NCBI RefSeq assembly: GCF_003384725.1
Contig: NZ_QNVV01000008.1
Span: 1-64,000 of the forward strand
Reading direction: 5' to 3'
Source of the DNA: Chryseobacterium pennipullorum
GTDB taxonomy: Bacteria > Bacteroidota > Bacteroidia > Flavobacteriales > Weeksellaceae
DNA: 64,000 bases
The position numbers and the translations under genes are program-made. The notes under the pieces are model-generated. The model had not been told where the DNA came from. It saw nothing but the letters and a program-made list of their open reading frames with translations, and did not search any database. Of this stretch, positions 52,160 to 61,182 are shown in pieces; position 1 is the first letter of the stretch; every line of letters starts with the position of its first letter.

Positions 52160-52966
52160 CTAAGAGTTTTCCCGGGTTAGTTTTACCGCCTTTGTTGCCA
52201 TAAAAGTTGGCAGATACCGATCTATTAAAAATCTTGGGTTTGGCTGCATTTCCTCTGTATAATCTTCAATCAGGAAACCGGCACGCAGCTGACCGCCAAT
52301 CAGATCTGAAAGACTGTGCCCGAAAACTAGAGCTTCCCTGTTTTCAAGCTTCCTGTCGATCTGCTGCTGATCCAGATCTTTGAGATCAGCATACGGCAAA
52401 GTATATCTGGGCCGGATAATTCCTTCTTCTATATCTTTTGGATTTCTATCCGCCACAAATACAACAGGATTAAAAAAGCTGGCCAATAAAACGCCTCCTT
52501 TTTTTAAGACTCTGTAAGCCTCCTTCCAAACGGGGTTTACATTTTCTACATAATGATTAGAAATAGGATGAAATACGATATCAAAAGATTCATCTTCAAA
52601 AATGCTCAGATCCGTCATATCACCCTGAACGGTCTTCAGAAGCAATCCATCACGTTCTGCTACCCACTCATCCTGTTTCAGCTGTTCCTCAGAGATATCA
52701 AAAACAACCACTGAAGCACCTGCTGCTGCCAATACAGGAGCCTGTTGACCCCCTGCAGAGGCAAGGCATAAAATATTTTTGCCCTGTATGTCACCCAGCC
52801 ATTCTTTATTGAGGGGTTTTGGAGTAAGGTGCACTTCCCATATTCCTTTTCTGGCATCATCAATAAGCTCTGTACTTACGGCCTTGGACCATTCATTCTG
52901 CTCCAGCGCCTGTTTGTTCCAGGCAGACTGATTATGATGTAAAAAATCTATTTCTTGATTCTGCAT
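52160..52966 (-). CDS. Class I SAM-dependent methyltransferase
   Basis: 268 residues. Motif I reads KNILCLASAGGQQAPVLAAAGASVVVFDIS (G-rich SAM loop variant CLASAGGQQ, with D of the second strand end), followed by LLLKTVQGDMTDLSIFEDESFDIVFHP and EAYRVLKKGGVLLASFFNPV. The layout is that of the Methyltransf_11/25 group. The substrate is unknown. A TATATTTG promoter box lies 56 bp upstream. Single gene, converging with nothing nearby. Confidence 0.9.
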   Translation of the reverse strand: MQNQEIDFLHHNQSAWNKQALEQNEWSKAVSTELIDDARKGIWEVHLTPKPLNKEWLGDIQGKNILCLASAGGQQAPVLAAAGASVVVFDISEEQLKQDEWVAERDGLLLKTVQGDMTDLSIFEDESFDIVFHPISNHYVENVNPVWKEAYRVLKKGGVLLASFFNPVVFVADRNPKDIEEGIIRPRYTLPYADLKDLDQQQIDRKLENREALVFGHSLSDLIGGQLRAGFLIEDYTEEMQPNPRFLIDRYLPTFMATKAVKLTRENS

Positions 52967-53021
52967 ATTCTGTTCTTTTCATTTTCGCATTATAAAACCA
53001 ATTACAATGCATCATACAGAT

Positions 53022-53029
53022 CAAATATA
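53022..53029 (-). promoter_or_regulatory. -7 element of the methyltransferase gene
   Basis: TATATTTG on the reverse strand matches TAnnTTTG, 56 bp before the ATG. Confidence 0.5.
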
Positions 53030-53256
53030 AGGACTTTATCCATGTATTGAAGTACTTTTCGTTCTGAAAAACAGGATTATTGATTGTTTTATCTTTTTTT
53101 ATTGTTTGTAAAGACCTAAACCGCAAACAATCATTATTTAAACACTATGATTGTCAATACATTAAATCAACCAACACTTATTAAGAAACAAAATATTGTC
53201 CGCCTTATTTGTATTTCTGGCTGGGAAAAGCTTTGGGTATCTACTGCTTTACAGGC

Positions 53257-54918
53257 CTACTCTTCAGAAACCAGTTCATCATAGGTAACCGGATCAGCAA
53301 TTTCCTGATATTGCTCCCATTCTGCTTCCAGTTGTTTATTGGTTTTCATTTCTTCATTAAGCTTGACGGTTTCGCGATATTGCTTTGCTTCAGCTGTAAG
53401 TGTCCACTTACAGCTTATCCCCATGGAATCAATATAATTTCTGATGTCATGAATATTCAATTTGAAAAACTCTTTTCGAGGATTGATTTTGTTTAGCTGG
53501 CTTTTCAAAAACTTTCTGTGCAGTTGTTTTTCTAAGGCGGGAGCATCTTCAGAATAGATCATTGCATGAACATCAAATTCAAATGGTACGCTTGCGTCAC
53601 CCAATTCCCGAACGCGGTCCAGGGGTTCTAAACGTCTTGTCATACCGATTTTATAAACATCTTCTCCAAACGACCCGATATTGGAGATGACATAGACATT
53701 TCCGGTTCTGGTCTGCTGTGCCATAGATAATGCCCGTTGATTTTTCTCCTCAGCCTGCTCTAGTTTTTGCTGTAATTCTTCCAGCTTATGCTGAAGCAAC
53801 ATTTTTTGTTCCTCATTCGCTCTTGCCACCTGTGCTTCCGCTTTTTCTATCAATCTTTTTAAGATCTGTTCTTCCTTTTCCGCTTCTTTTATAGCTTTTT
53901 CATAGTCTTTTCTTGCTCTCTCTTCTTCACGGATCTGCTCCCGGATCTGTCTTTGTTCCTCCTGTTCCTGCCACTTCAGTTCCTGAGCAACAACAGCCCA
54001 CTTAAGCTCTTCCAGTCTTGCACTGTGATATATTTCAGAAATTCGCGCGTTCCTGAAAGCCTGTCCATTAAAATTAACAAGCTGGAAAGCATCGTCCATT
54101 TTTTGCTTCAATATTCCGAAGTTGTCTTTTTTTACATAGGACAAAATAGAATCCACTTTTCCGTTATAAGCGTCAATTACAAAATCAATCGCCGTATTTC
54201 TTCTTGCTTCATCCATATAATCACAGATTCCAGCCTGCCTATTTATAATCAGCAGCTTATTGTTCTGACGTAGTTTTTTAAGGCTTTCCCCGGCTTCTTT
54301 ATGTCCAAAATCTTCTGCAAGCTCATCCAATAAAGTGTATGTCGGAACTAAATATTCGTTACCATATCCTTTAATTACATTTTTCATAGCCTTTATTCTG
54401 TCTGCAATCTGATCTGCTTCCCTCAGGCTTCGATAGGCATCACCTCCAATTGATTCGGCCCTCACTTCTGCATTGCCTACAATTCGCCCGGCCTCATTCA
54501 CTGCACTTTCATACAGCAGTTCTATTTCCCTGGATTTTTTCTCAGTCAGTTCTTTGATATTCCTACGGATTTCCCTTGCTTCTCCCTGGGCATCTGCCAG
54601 TTCCTGCTCCCCTTTTATACGCAATTTTATGTTGTCCTTCTCCGCTTTTTTCAGCAGATATTCACACTCCACTTTAACATCAATGATATCCTGATATTTT
54701 CGCAAAGCATCATTATGACTCATTACTTCTGCAATCTTCTTGCTTAAGGTGATTTTATCTGCCTGCAATCCTGTAAGCTCAGTTTTCAGCAGATTATTCT
54801 CTTCATGCAGTATTGCAATCTTTTTGTCCTTTTGTAGTAATTCCTTTTTTAATTGTCTTGATTTATTGAAGGCATAAATCATTAAAAAAAGCAGGACCAT
54901 GATCAGTAAAATTTCCAT
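53257..54918 (-). CDS. Membrane-anchored DUF4041/T5orf172 (GIY-YIG-like) protein
   Basis: 553 residues. One N-terminal membrane helix (EILLIMVLLFLMIYAF), then coiled coil to about 160, a DUF4041 region (about 165-310, SLREADQIADRIKAMKNVIKGYGNEY ... AFRNARISEIYHSARLEELKWAV), a second charged coiled coil (about 310-400), and a T5orf172/GIY-YIG-like domain at about 405-490 (NVYVISNIG ... DVYKIGMTRR ... DRVRELGDASVPFEFDVHAMI, with E463 and H467 in LEKQLH). GIY-YIG domains cut DNA. Such combinations are found in phage and in genome-defence neighbourhoods, so a defence or DNA-repair role is possible. It has no partner gene here. Confidence 0.85.
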   Translation of the reverse strand: MEILLIMVLLFLMIYAFNKSRQLKKELLQKDKKIAILHEENNLLKTELTGLQADKITLSKKIAEVMSHNDALRKYQDIIDVKVECEYLLKKAEKDNIKLRIKGEQELADAQGEAREIRRNIKELTEKKSREIELLYESAVNEAGRIVGNAEVRAESIGGDAYRSLREADQIADRIKAMKNVIKGYGNEYLVPTYTLLDELAEDFGHKEAGESLKKLRQNNKLLIINRQAGICDYMDEARRNTAIDFVIDAYNGKVDSILSYVKKDNFGILKQKMDDAFQLVNFNGQAFRNARISEIYHSARLEELKWAVVAQELKWQEQEEQRQIREQIREEERARKDYEKAIKEAEKEEQILKRLIEKAEAQVARANEEQKMLLQHKLEELQQKLEQAEEKNQRALSMAQQTRTGNVYVISNIGSFGEDVYKIGMTRRLEPLDRVRELGDASVPFEFDVHAMIYSEDAPALEKQLHRKFLKSQLNKINPRKEFFKLNIHDIRNYIDSMGISCKWTLTAEAKQYRETVKLNEEMKTNKQLEAEWEQYQEIADPVTYDELVSEE

Positions 54919-55073
54919 AGTAGATGTGGGATTATATATACCACAATATTAGATAAAACCATAAGCTATTCATTGCGGGAAACCGTAATTATCATAAATA
55001 ATATACAGGCGGTATTCTGATTTTTCTTTATATATTGCCCTAATTTTCACTTAAACTTCAACATACCATAAAA

Positions 55074-55631
55074 ATGAACGATCTTACTTTAGAATCAAAA
55101 CGGCTAACTCTTCGACCATTTAGCAAAAATGATGTTTCTAATGTGCATGAAATGCTGCTAAGACCGGAAAGCACCACATTCAATCCAACCACCTATTCCG
55201 AGGATAAGAATGAAACAATAAAACTGGTTAATGCCTGGCAACTGGAATCTGAACAGGGAAAAAATCGCAAAAAATTTACTTTTTTAATAGAAGACACTAT
55301 CACCCGTACATTTGTAGGAATTATCGGCATTGATATGATTAAATTGCATTATAAAAATGCTGAAGCATGGTTTAAATTGAGCCCTGAAATATGGGGAAAA
55401 GGCTATGGAACAGAGGCACTTGGCAGAATTATTCAGTTTGGCTTTGAAGATCTAAAACTGCATAGAATTGAGGCAGGCTGTGCCATTGACAACATTGCAT
55501 CCTACAAGGTCATGGAAAAATCAGGGATGATACGAGAGGCACACCGGAGAAAACTGCTGCCACTAAAAAACGGATGGAGCGATAATTATGAGTATGCTAT
55601 TCTTGAGGAGGATTATGAGTCAAAAATCTAA
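55074..55631 (+). CDS. GNAT-family acetyltransferase (RimJ/RimL type)
   Basis: 185 residues. ESKRLTLRPFSKNDVSNVHEML at the start and GYGTEALGRIIQFGFEDLKLHRIEAGCAIDNIASYKVMEKSGMIREAHRRKL at the end are typical of the RimJ/RimL group; KGYGTEA is the acetyl-CoA loop. It acetylates a protein N-terminus or a small amine; the target is unknown. It lies between the divergent DUF4041 gene and a convergent secreted protein gene. Confidence 0.9.
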   Translation: MNDLTLESKRLTLRPFSKNDVSNVHEMLLRPESTTFNPTTYSEDKNETIKLVNAWQLESEQGKNRKKFTFLIEDTITRTFVGIIGIDMIKLHYKNAEAWFKLSPEIWGKGYGTEALGRIIQFGFEDLKLHRIEAGCAIDNIASYKVMEKSGMIREAHRRKLLPLKNGWSDNYEYAILEEDYESKI

Positions 55632-55705
55632 ATAATACAATAGTCCTACAAAAATTTCACTAACAATAAACTTTAAGTCTGTGTTTTTGGTGACTTGATC
55701 TCTCG

Positions 55706-56245
55706 TCAGGCTGAAGGAGATGGTAAGTATTCTGCTTTATTAAATACTTTTCCCGTTTTCACTTCTTTTATTCTGATGATTTTATTTTCTTTTTTAATGT
55801 AGTCCAATGTAATTCTCTCTTTTTTCGGATCTTTTTTATCGGAGATCAAAATTTTATTTCCTCTTACTTCGACGGTATCATAATCTTCAAATTTCATTGT
55901 ATAGCCGAAAAGAGCATTTTCCGGATCATTTTTCCCTGGTTTTTTATAGCTTACTGTTTCAGTTGGATAATTGGAAATAATACGCACGCTGTATTTACCA
56001 TTAAATCTGTATATTTTTTCTATAAGATCATCCGGAGTAAATGTTGTCGGTTTTTCAGGTTCATCTTTCCAGCGAAAAGCATCGTTATCTCCCAGCAATG
56101 GCTCTGAAGGAGCAGCTTTAACGGCATTGGTATACGCTGCTTTCTTAGGCGGCGTCAATATCTCTTCGCTTGTTTTCTTTTTCTGTGCGGATACTGCTAT
56201 TGTCGTTAGCAGTACCATCAATACAAACTGGTATCGGGTCATCAT
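55706..56245 (-). CDS. Unknown secreted protein
   Basis: 179 residues. Signal peptide (YQFVLMVLLTTIAVSA, cut before QKKKTS), then a Lys/Pro-rich stretch and a beta-rich domain (LIEKIYRFNGKYSVRIISNYPTETVSYKK, FGYTMKFEDYDTVEVRGNKILISDKKD). Periplasmic or exported, no known family. The start could be either of two adjacent ATG (56245 or 56242). Single gene. Confidence 0.75.
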   Translation of the reverse strand: MMTRYQFVLMVLLTTIAVSAQKKKTSEEILTPPKKAAYTNAVKAAPSEPLLGDNDAFRWKDEPEKPTTFTPDDLIEKIYRFNGKYSVRIISNYPTETVSYKKPGKNDPENALFGYTMKFEDYDTVEVRGNKILISDKKDPKKERITLDYIKKENKIIRIKEVKTGKVFNKAEYLPSPSA

Positions 56246-56468
56246 CTTTTTATTGATTAAATGGTTGGCAGGTCCTTTTGAAAACCGCCTTATTCAAAAA
56301 TACATTTTTATGCTTTACAAAGTTCCTGGTAATTATTTATTTTTTTTGAATAACGCTTTATTTAAGCAGATAATATCATATTTCGAAAATAAATTAAAGA
56401 TCTTCACTTCATTCTTAGGGATTACTGGAAATGATGCTAGCCTTCTTTAACAGTCATCAGGGCTGAAC

Positions 56469-56501
56469 AAAAAAAAGAGCTGTCTCAAATTTGAGACAGC
56501 T
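56469..56501 (-). terminator. Terminator of the metzincin gene
   Basis: A perfect 24-bp palindrome (AGCTGTCTCAAA and its complement) is followed on the reverse strand by TTTTTTTTG. It starts 60 bp after the stop of the large protease gene. Confidence 0.85.
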
Positions 56502-56561
56502 GCTTCCCTATAGATAAAGAATTTCCTCTTCCTTAGATTCTGTTAAGGAGATTCATTTGTA

Positions 56562-59500
56562 TTATTTCTTAATCAGTTTGGTGTTGTAATTATCTTTATC
56601 CCCTTTAATAGCAATAACATACACTCCTTTTACAAGAGAAGCTACATTGATTCTCTGCCCGTTAAGCTGGCCTTCCTGCACCAGTCTTCCGTCTGCACTG
56701 TAGATCTTGTACTCAGCTTTTCCTTTAAGGTTTTTCACTTCTACAAAACTATCTGCAGGGTTAGGATAGATAGCGATCTCTGATGTTTTTGTATTCTTTA
56801 TTTCATTGACAGCCAGTGCCGCATTATCTGCAATCTTTACCGTAAAATCTCTGAATGACCCTACTGAAACTACACCCCCACCATTCACAGGAACAGAAGG
56901 ACTTCCACATGGACCTGTTGCTGCATTAAAGAAAGTACTTGCTACTCTCATCCTTAAAGTTTTATCACCAAAATAAGCGGTATCGGGCACAGTAAATGTC
57001 ACACTACCATCTCTAAGATAAGCCTGAGCAGCAGCAACATACATAGGGACAGCACTGCTGGAAGCTACTTTTTCCGAATTTTCAAATACACCGTTTCTGT
57101 TATAATCGATCCATATTTCAAGCCAGTCGTTATAATTCCCACCTGCCAAATTTCTGAAAGATGCCGTGTATTGAGTACCTCTGGTCAGGTTAACCACCTT
57201 ATTGGCATCCTCACTAAAATCCAGATACGTTTTATACACATCTAATCCTGTAAAGACATAATTAAGGTTTGACAAGGTCAGTCTGACAAGACCGCTGTTG
57301 AAACTTCCTCCGTTTCCACCGGTAGTCATCAAGCAGTAATCTCCTGATCTTAATCCTTTGGTTTTAAAAGTATAGTTGCTGGAGAATGCTCCAGGCACCG
57401 TATTTACGACAGAAGCTACCTGAACTTCATAATTGGTCTCATCCTCCAGATTATTCAGTACCACAGAATTGGTCTGGCTGGTTGCATTGGACCAGTTGGC
57501 AGTCCCTGTTTTCCTGTAATTAACAGAGTAGGTTGCTCCGGGAACACGATTCCAGGACACTCTTGCCGTTGTTTTGAAAATTTCAGTGTCCAGTGCAGAA
57601 ACTCCCACAGGGGCAGCCACAGCAGAAGTAGGCGCAGATCCCACTGTAACTGCCGGAGAAACTGCGTAGAATATATTTCCTATCGCAGATATTCTCAGTT
57701 TTATGGTTCCATTCAGATTACCTGGCAATTGAGCAGAATAACTTCCGCTGTTGGGTGTTGAAGCCACAAGGTCCGTCCATGTTACCCCATTGTCTGAAGT
57801 ATAATCTATTTTAATATTCGCTACGTTATAAGGTGCTGCATTGGTATTCGCTCTATCCCAATAAATAATGTTGGAAGCATCATTGTACAGAACAGATGAT
57901 GCTGTAAGTCCATTGAATTTGAATGGTCCATCATTTCCTACGGTTACAACTGTTTCCGAGGTAGAAGTCATAGGTCTTTGTGCATTCTGATCTCTGGCTG
58001 TTACCGCGTAATTCAATACTCTCGGAATATAGGAAACCGTTTCCCACGCCTGCTTGTCTGTCAGGACACCGTTCATTACACTTGCCAACTTAGGAAAGTA
58101 CCTTCTGCTGTTGGCGGTTCCCGGCAAGGACCTTGCAATAGCGCCTTCGGCATTATACCCCCAGCCGCTGTCTCCGGATATTGTATTTCTATCTCCCACG
58201 CTGTTATACTGCTCCCAGGTATAATTAATTGCGTCATTTTCAGCATCTACAGCTACCGCATCCAGATAATACGCAGTTCCTTTCGGAATGGAATAATTAG
58301 CCAGCGGTGTAATAGCAGGCGCCGTATTGTTTGCGATTTCTGTACCTATACCGCATCCAGGCTTACTTTCAAGTACATTGAGAACCTGGGAGATCGATTT
58401 GTAATGGAAATATCCATCCATATTGGCCTGAATATTATCCTGTGTAATTCCCGGGTACCCCATAATTGTTGTTCCACCCCAAGGCTCTACATTGGCGCCA
58501 CTTCCTTCCGTCCTCATGGAAAATGTATGATTGGCTCCCAACTGGTGTCCCATTTCGTGGGCTGCCATCAGGTCAAAGACTTCTCCTCCCGGATCCGGAC
58601 TCATTGAAAAAGCAGATCCTTTTGCCAAAGAATTATTATTGGCCGGGCTTGTACAAATGATTCCTATGCCCCCGGCATTTCCGTTTCGACTACCTCCTGC
58701 ATTGCGGTGAAACACATGGCCGATATCATAATTACCGTCCCCAACCTGGCCTGTCAACAGCCTCTGAAGCTGTAGATTAAGGGAGGGATCTGCCTGAGCC
58801 GCCGGCGGGGTATAAAAATCATTCGCCGGATCTGTATAGATAATTCCGGGAAGATCCTGAACAATAAAATGGGCGCCAAAATCTTTTTCAAAAACCCCGT
58901 TTATTCTGGTCATGGTATTGTTAACCGCTGCAAGGGCTCCTGCTGCTGTACCTCCGTGATACTGTGCATATTCTCCTGTTACAGCCATTGCCATTCTGAA
59001 AGTTCTGTACCTCGTATTGGTAGGCCTGCTGGCAATTCCCACATTGGAAAGGTTTTTCTTTCCATTAGCCTCCAACGCTTTGATGCTTTTAAGGTCATGT
59101 TCTTTTGTCTCGCACTCAAAACCATGTATTCCGCCCTCTTCTTTTGTTTTATAGAATACACCGTATGTTTCTTTGTCCATACTGATAGGTTCTATAAACT
59201 GAAAAACACCATCTTTGATGATCATCGACTGCATATCCGTAGGTGAAGTACTGAATCTCAAATACTTTGAAGGATCATCTATGCCTATTCCTACATACGA
59301 ACCCAGCTGATATTTGTCTGCCAGGGATTTTTCCATTACAGGATCGCTATACACGGCAAATTTTTCAATTTTTCCTTCTGCAGTAGGTAAAGAGATCACT
59401 ACAGGCTTTGCATTTTTTCCTGTTTCTACAGCATCATTTAATAAGCTTCTGAGAGATTGCAGATTTACTCTGTAAGAATACAGCACCTCTGTTCCTTTTT

Positions 59501-59600
59501 TGATCTGAGAGGTTCTCTGAGATGCAGCTTCCCATCTTTGAGCTTGTAAACCGGCCAGGCCAGAAGCCAATGCGCAAACCAATAAAATTGTTTTCTTCAT
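56562..59600 (-). CDS. Secreted metzincin (reprolysin-like) protease with T9SS tail
   Basis: 1012 residues. Signal peptide MKKTILLVCALASGLAGLQA. The zinc site is HEMGHQLGANH (348-358, H-E-x-x-H-x-x-G-x-x-H) with a Met-turn TIMGYPG at about 379, the reprolysin/metzincin layout. A fibronectin type III domain (SALDTEIFKTTARVSWNRVPGATYSVNYR) and a GEVED domain (LEIWIDYNRNGVFENSEKVAS) follow. The type A T9SS sorting tail closes it (IYPNPADSFVEV, GRLVQEGQLN, GVYVIAIKGDKDNYNTKLIKK). It is exported to the surface or medium to degrade proteins. Transcribed alone with a strong terminator. Confidence 0.93.
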   Translation of the reverse strand: MKKTILLVCALASGLAGLQAQRWEAASQRTSQIKKGTEVLYSYRVNLQSLRSLLNDAVETGKNAKPVVISLPTAEGKIEKFAVYSDPVMEKSLADKYQLGSYVGIGIDDPSKYLRFSTSPTDMQSMIIKDGVFQFIEPISMDKETYGVFYKTKEEGGIHGFECETKEHDLKSIKALEANGKKNLSNVGIASRPTNTRYRTFRMAMAVTGEYAQYHGGTAAGALAAVNNTMTRINGVFEKDFGAHFIVQDLPGIIYTDPANDFYTPPAAQADPSLNLQLQRLLTGQVGDGNYDIGHVFHRNAGGSRNGNAGGIGIICTSPANNNSLAKGSAFSMSPDPGGEVFDLMAAHEMGHQLGANHTFSMRTEGSGANVEPWGGTTIMGYPGITQDNIQANMDGYFHYKSISQVLNVLESKPGCGIGTEIANNTAPAITPLANYSIPKGTAYYLDAVAVDAENDAINYTWEQYNSVGDRNTISGDSGWGYNAEGAIARSLPGTANSRRYFPKLASVMNGVLTDKQAWETVSYIPRVLNYAVTARDQNAQRPMTSTSETVVTVGNDGPFKFNGLTASSVLYNDASNIIYWDRANTNAAPYNVANIKIDYTSDNGVTWTDLVASTPNSGSYSAQLPGNLNGTIKLRISAIGNIFYAVSPAVTVGSAPTSAVAAPVGVSALDTEIFKTTARVSWNRVPGATYSVNYRKTGTANWSNATSQTNSVVLNNLEDETNYEVQVASVVNTVPGAFSSNYTFKTKGLRSGDYCLMTTGGNGGSFNSGLVRLTLSNLNYVFTGLDVYKTYLDFSEDANKVVNLTRGTQYTASFRNLAGGNYNDWLEIWIDYNRNGVFENSEKVASSSAVPMYVAAAQAYLRDGSVTFTVPDTAYFGDKTLRMRVASTFFNAATGPCGSPSVPVNGGGVVSVGSFRDFTVKIADNAALAVNEIKNTKTSEIAIYPNPADSFVEVKNLKGKAEYKIYSADGRLVQEGQLNGQRINVASLVKGVYVIAIKGDKDNYNTKLIKK

Positions 59601-60484
59601 AAATTTTTAATTAAAATATTTTAAGTTAAGTGGTTGATCTTATTAATAATACATTTTTTACCTTTTAGATTACGAACATTACAAGACAACAACGATATTA
59701 TCCAAAAACAAATCAATAAAATAAAAGATAAACTAAGAATTAAATAAATAAAATACGTGAACAGCATTTATCCAACAAATCTATTGTTTAATTCAAAAAA
59801 TAAAAGAAAACTACCTACTACATAGATACACTATGAAAATAATAACCTAAAAACCAAAATGTTAGAGAAAAGATATTTTCAGGGCAACCTCAATAAGACC
59901 CGGTATATTCATGATAAATATGGATTAAAATTAAATTTTTCTTATGCCTGAATTATTAAACAAACTAAAAATTTCAAGGTCTGTTACAGGCAATGTAAAA
60001 AGTAAATAATAGGTTTCAATGGAGAGAAATGAGAGAGATTTTAACAATTAATTGCTGATCTACCCTTTTGTCATAAATTTTACCCATAATTTGAAACCAA
60101 AATATAAACAACTGATAATAAACAGTTTGAAAATAAAAAATCAATAAAAAAAACCGGTGTAGTACCCGTGTAGTATAGATTTTCTTTCTCATTTGGGTAA
60201 ATTTATTCATATTTGGATCACAAGATCACCAAAAAATCCGAGTGGTGAAAGGAGAATATTTCGAATGCTGTCTGATATACATCAGGCAGTTTTTTTGTAA
60301 TGTCAACTTTATGGACTGACCGGCAATAAAATCATGCAAATTCTCTGGCAGAGAAATTAGGACCATTTTTAAATTCCCCCTTCTTGTATTGTTGGAGCAC
60401 TGTATATAAAAATTACAGAAGGAACTATTAATATAATTTCTTAATCTCACCCGTTTTCAAGTTTGTATCATTGGTCCTTATTCC
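59601..60484. other. Long AT-rich gap upstream of the metzincin gene
   Basis: About 880 bp of very AT-rich sequence. Short open frames lack signals and recognisable motifs. It must hold the promoter of the metzincin gene, but no TAnnTTTG box is placed with confidence. I see nothing further. Confidence 0.4.
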
Positions 60485-60988
60485 GGATCAGGTACAAAAG
60501 TTGTGGAGAGACGAATTTTTTTTTCCTATTATACTTTTGCCTTGAAGCAAAAGTATACAAAAATTCAAGACTGGAATCATCCGCTAAAAATTGACCTTGA
60601 CTCCTAAAATTTCCAAACTCGCATGGATTCAACATTGGTTCTTCGACTCAATACGGTGGCCATGCTCAGACACTGGAAATTTTTTAACGGATTCAAGATC
60701 AATTTTTTTAACGCTCCTGATTCCTAGGTCGATTAAAGAATGCTTACAACTGTTTTTCATCGTTCTTATTGGGTTGAAAGCCGATTAGAAAAAAAACTCC
60801 GAAAATATCCTCAAACATCTGTGGTTATTTTTTTTACTTATACCCTAAAATCGAAGATTAATCTCTCTTCAGTTGATAAATGTTACTTCTACGGAGTCAA
60901 GCAGTGATTGGTATACAATCCTATATTATTTTTTCTATTCATATTAACCAAACTTTTTGCTTAGTCCCACAACTTTTGCGCTTGATCC
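60485..60988 (+). mobile_element. MITE-like foldback element, copy 2 (504 bp)
   Basis: Same element as at 17.4 kb and in the same orientation. Left end 60485-60506 (GGATCAGGTACAAAAGTTG...), right end 60967-60988 (reverse complement GGATCAAGCGCAAAAGTTG...). The flank CTTATTCC stands directly on both sides (60477-60484 and 60989-60996) as a target duplication. Near the left end is a perfect hairpin TATACTTTTGC-CTTGAA-GCAAAAGTATA (60530-60557). The inner foldback arms are at 60573-60626 and 60660-60724. No reading frame of note; no transposase, hence non-autonomous. Confidence 0.85.
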
Positions 60989-61028
60989 CTTATTCCTCAA
61001 GGAGCATCAGAGGCTATTGTACTGCACT

Positions 61029-61078
61029 CAACTTTTTAAGTTGATGAGTCCTGTATGTAAACAATACCGGACTCATCA
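61029..61078. terminator. Hairpins downstream of the TPR-HTH gene
   Basis: TGATGAGTCC and GGACTCATCA (61042-61078) form a 10-bp stem with an inner GTAT/ATAC pairing; beside it CAACTT-TTT-AAGTTG (61029-61043). They lie about 105 bp after the reverse-strand stop, so they could end that transcript. Confidence 0.45.
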
Positions 61079-61182
61079 GAACCTTTTCTGCCAGATCCTT
61101 TATAACCAAGGCAAAAGCGAACTTCTAACAGATAACAAAGTTCTTGGCCTTATGATTGGTAAAAATTAAAAGTGTAATCGTT

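Noticed and set aside
53148..53284. 45-codon forward frame overlapping the end of the DUF4041 gene
   Set aside because: Looks somewhat protein-like (RLICISGWEKLWV) but overlaps a real gene antisense and has no supporting signal.
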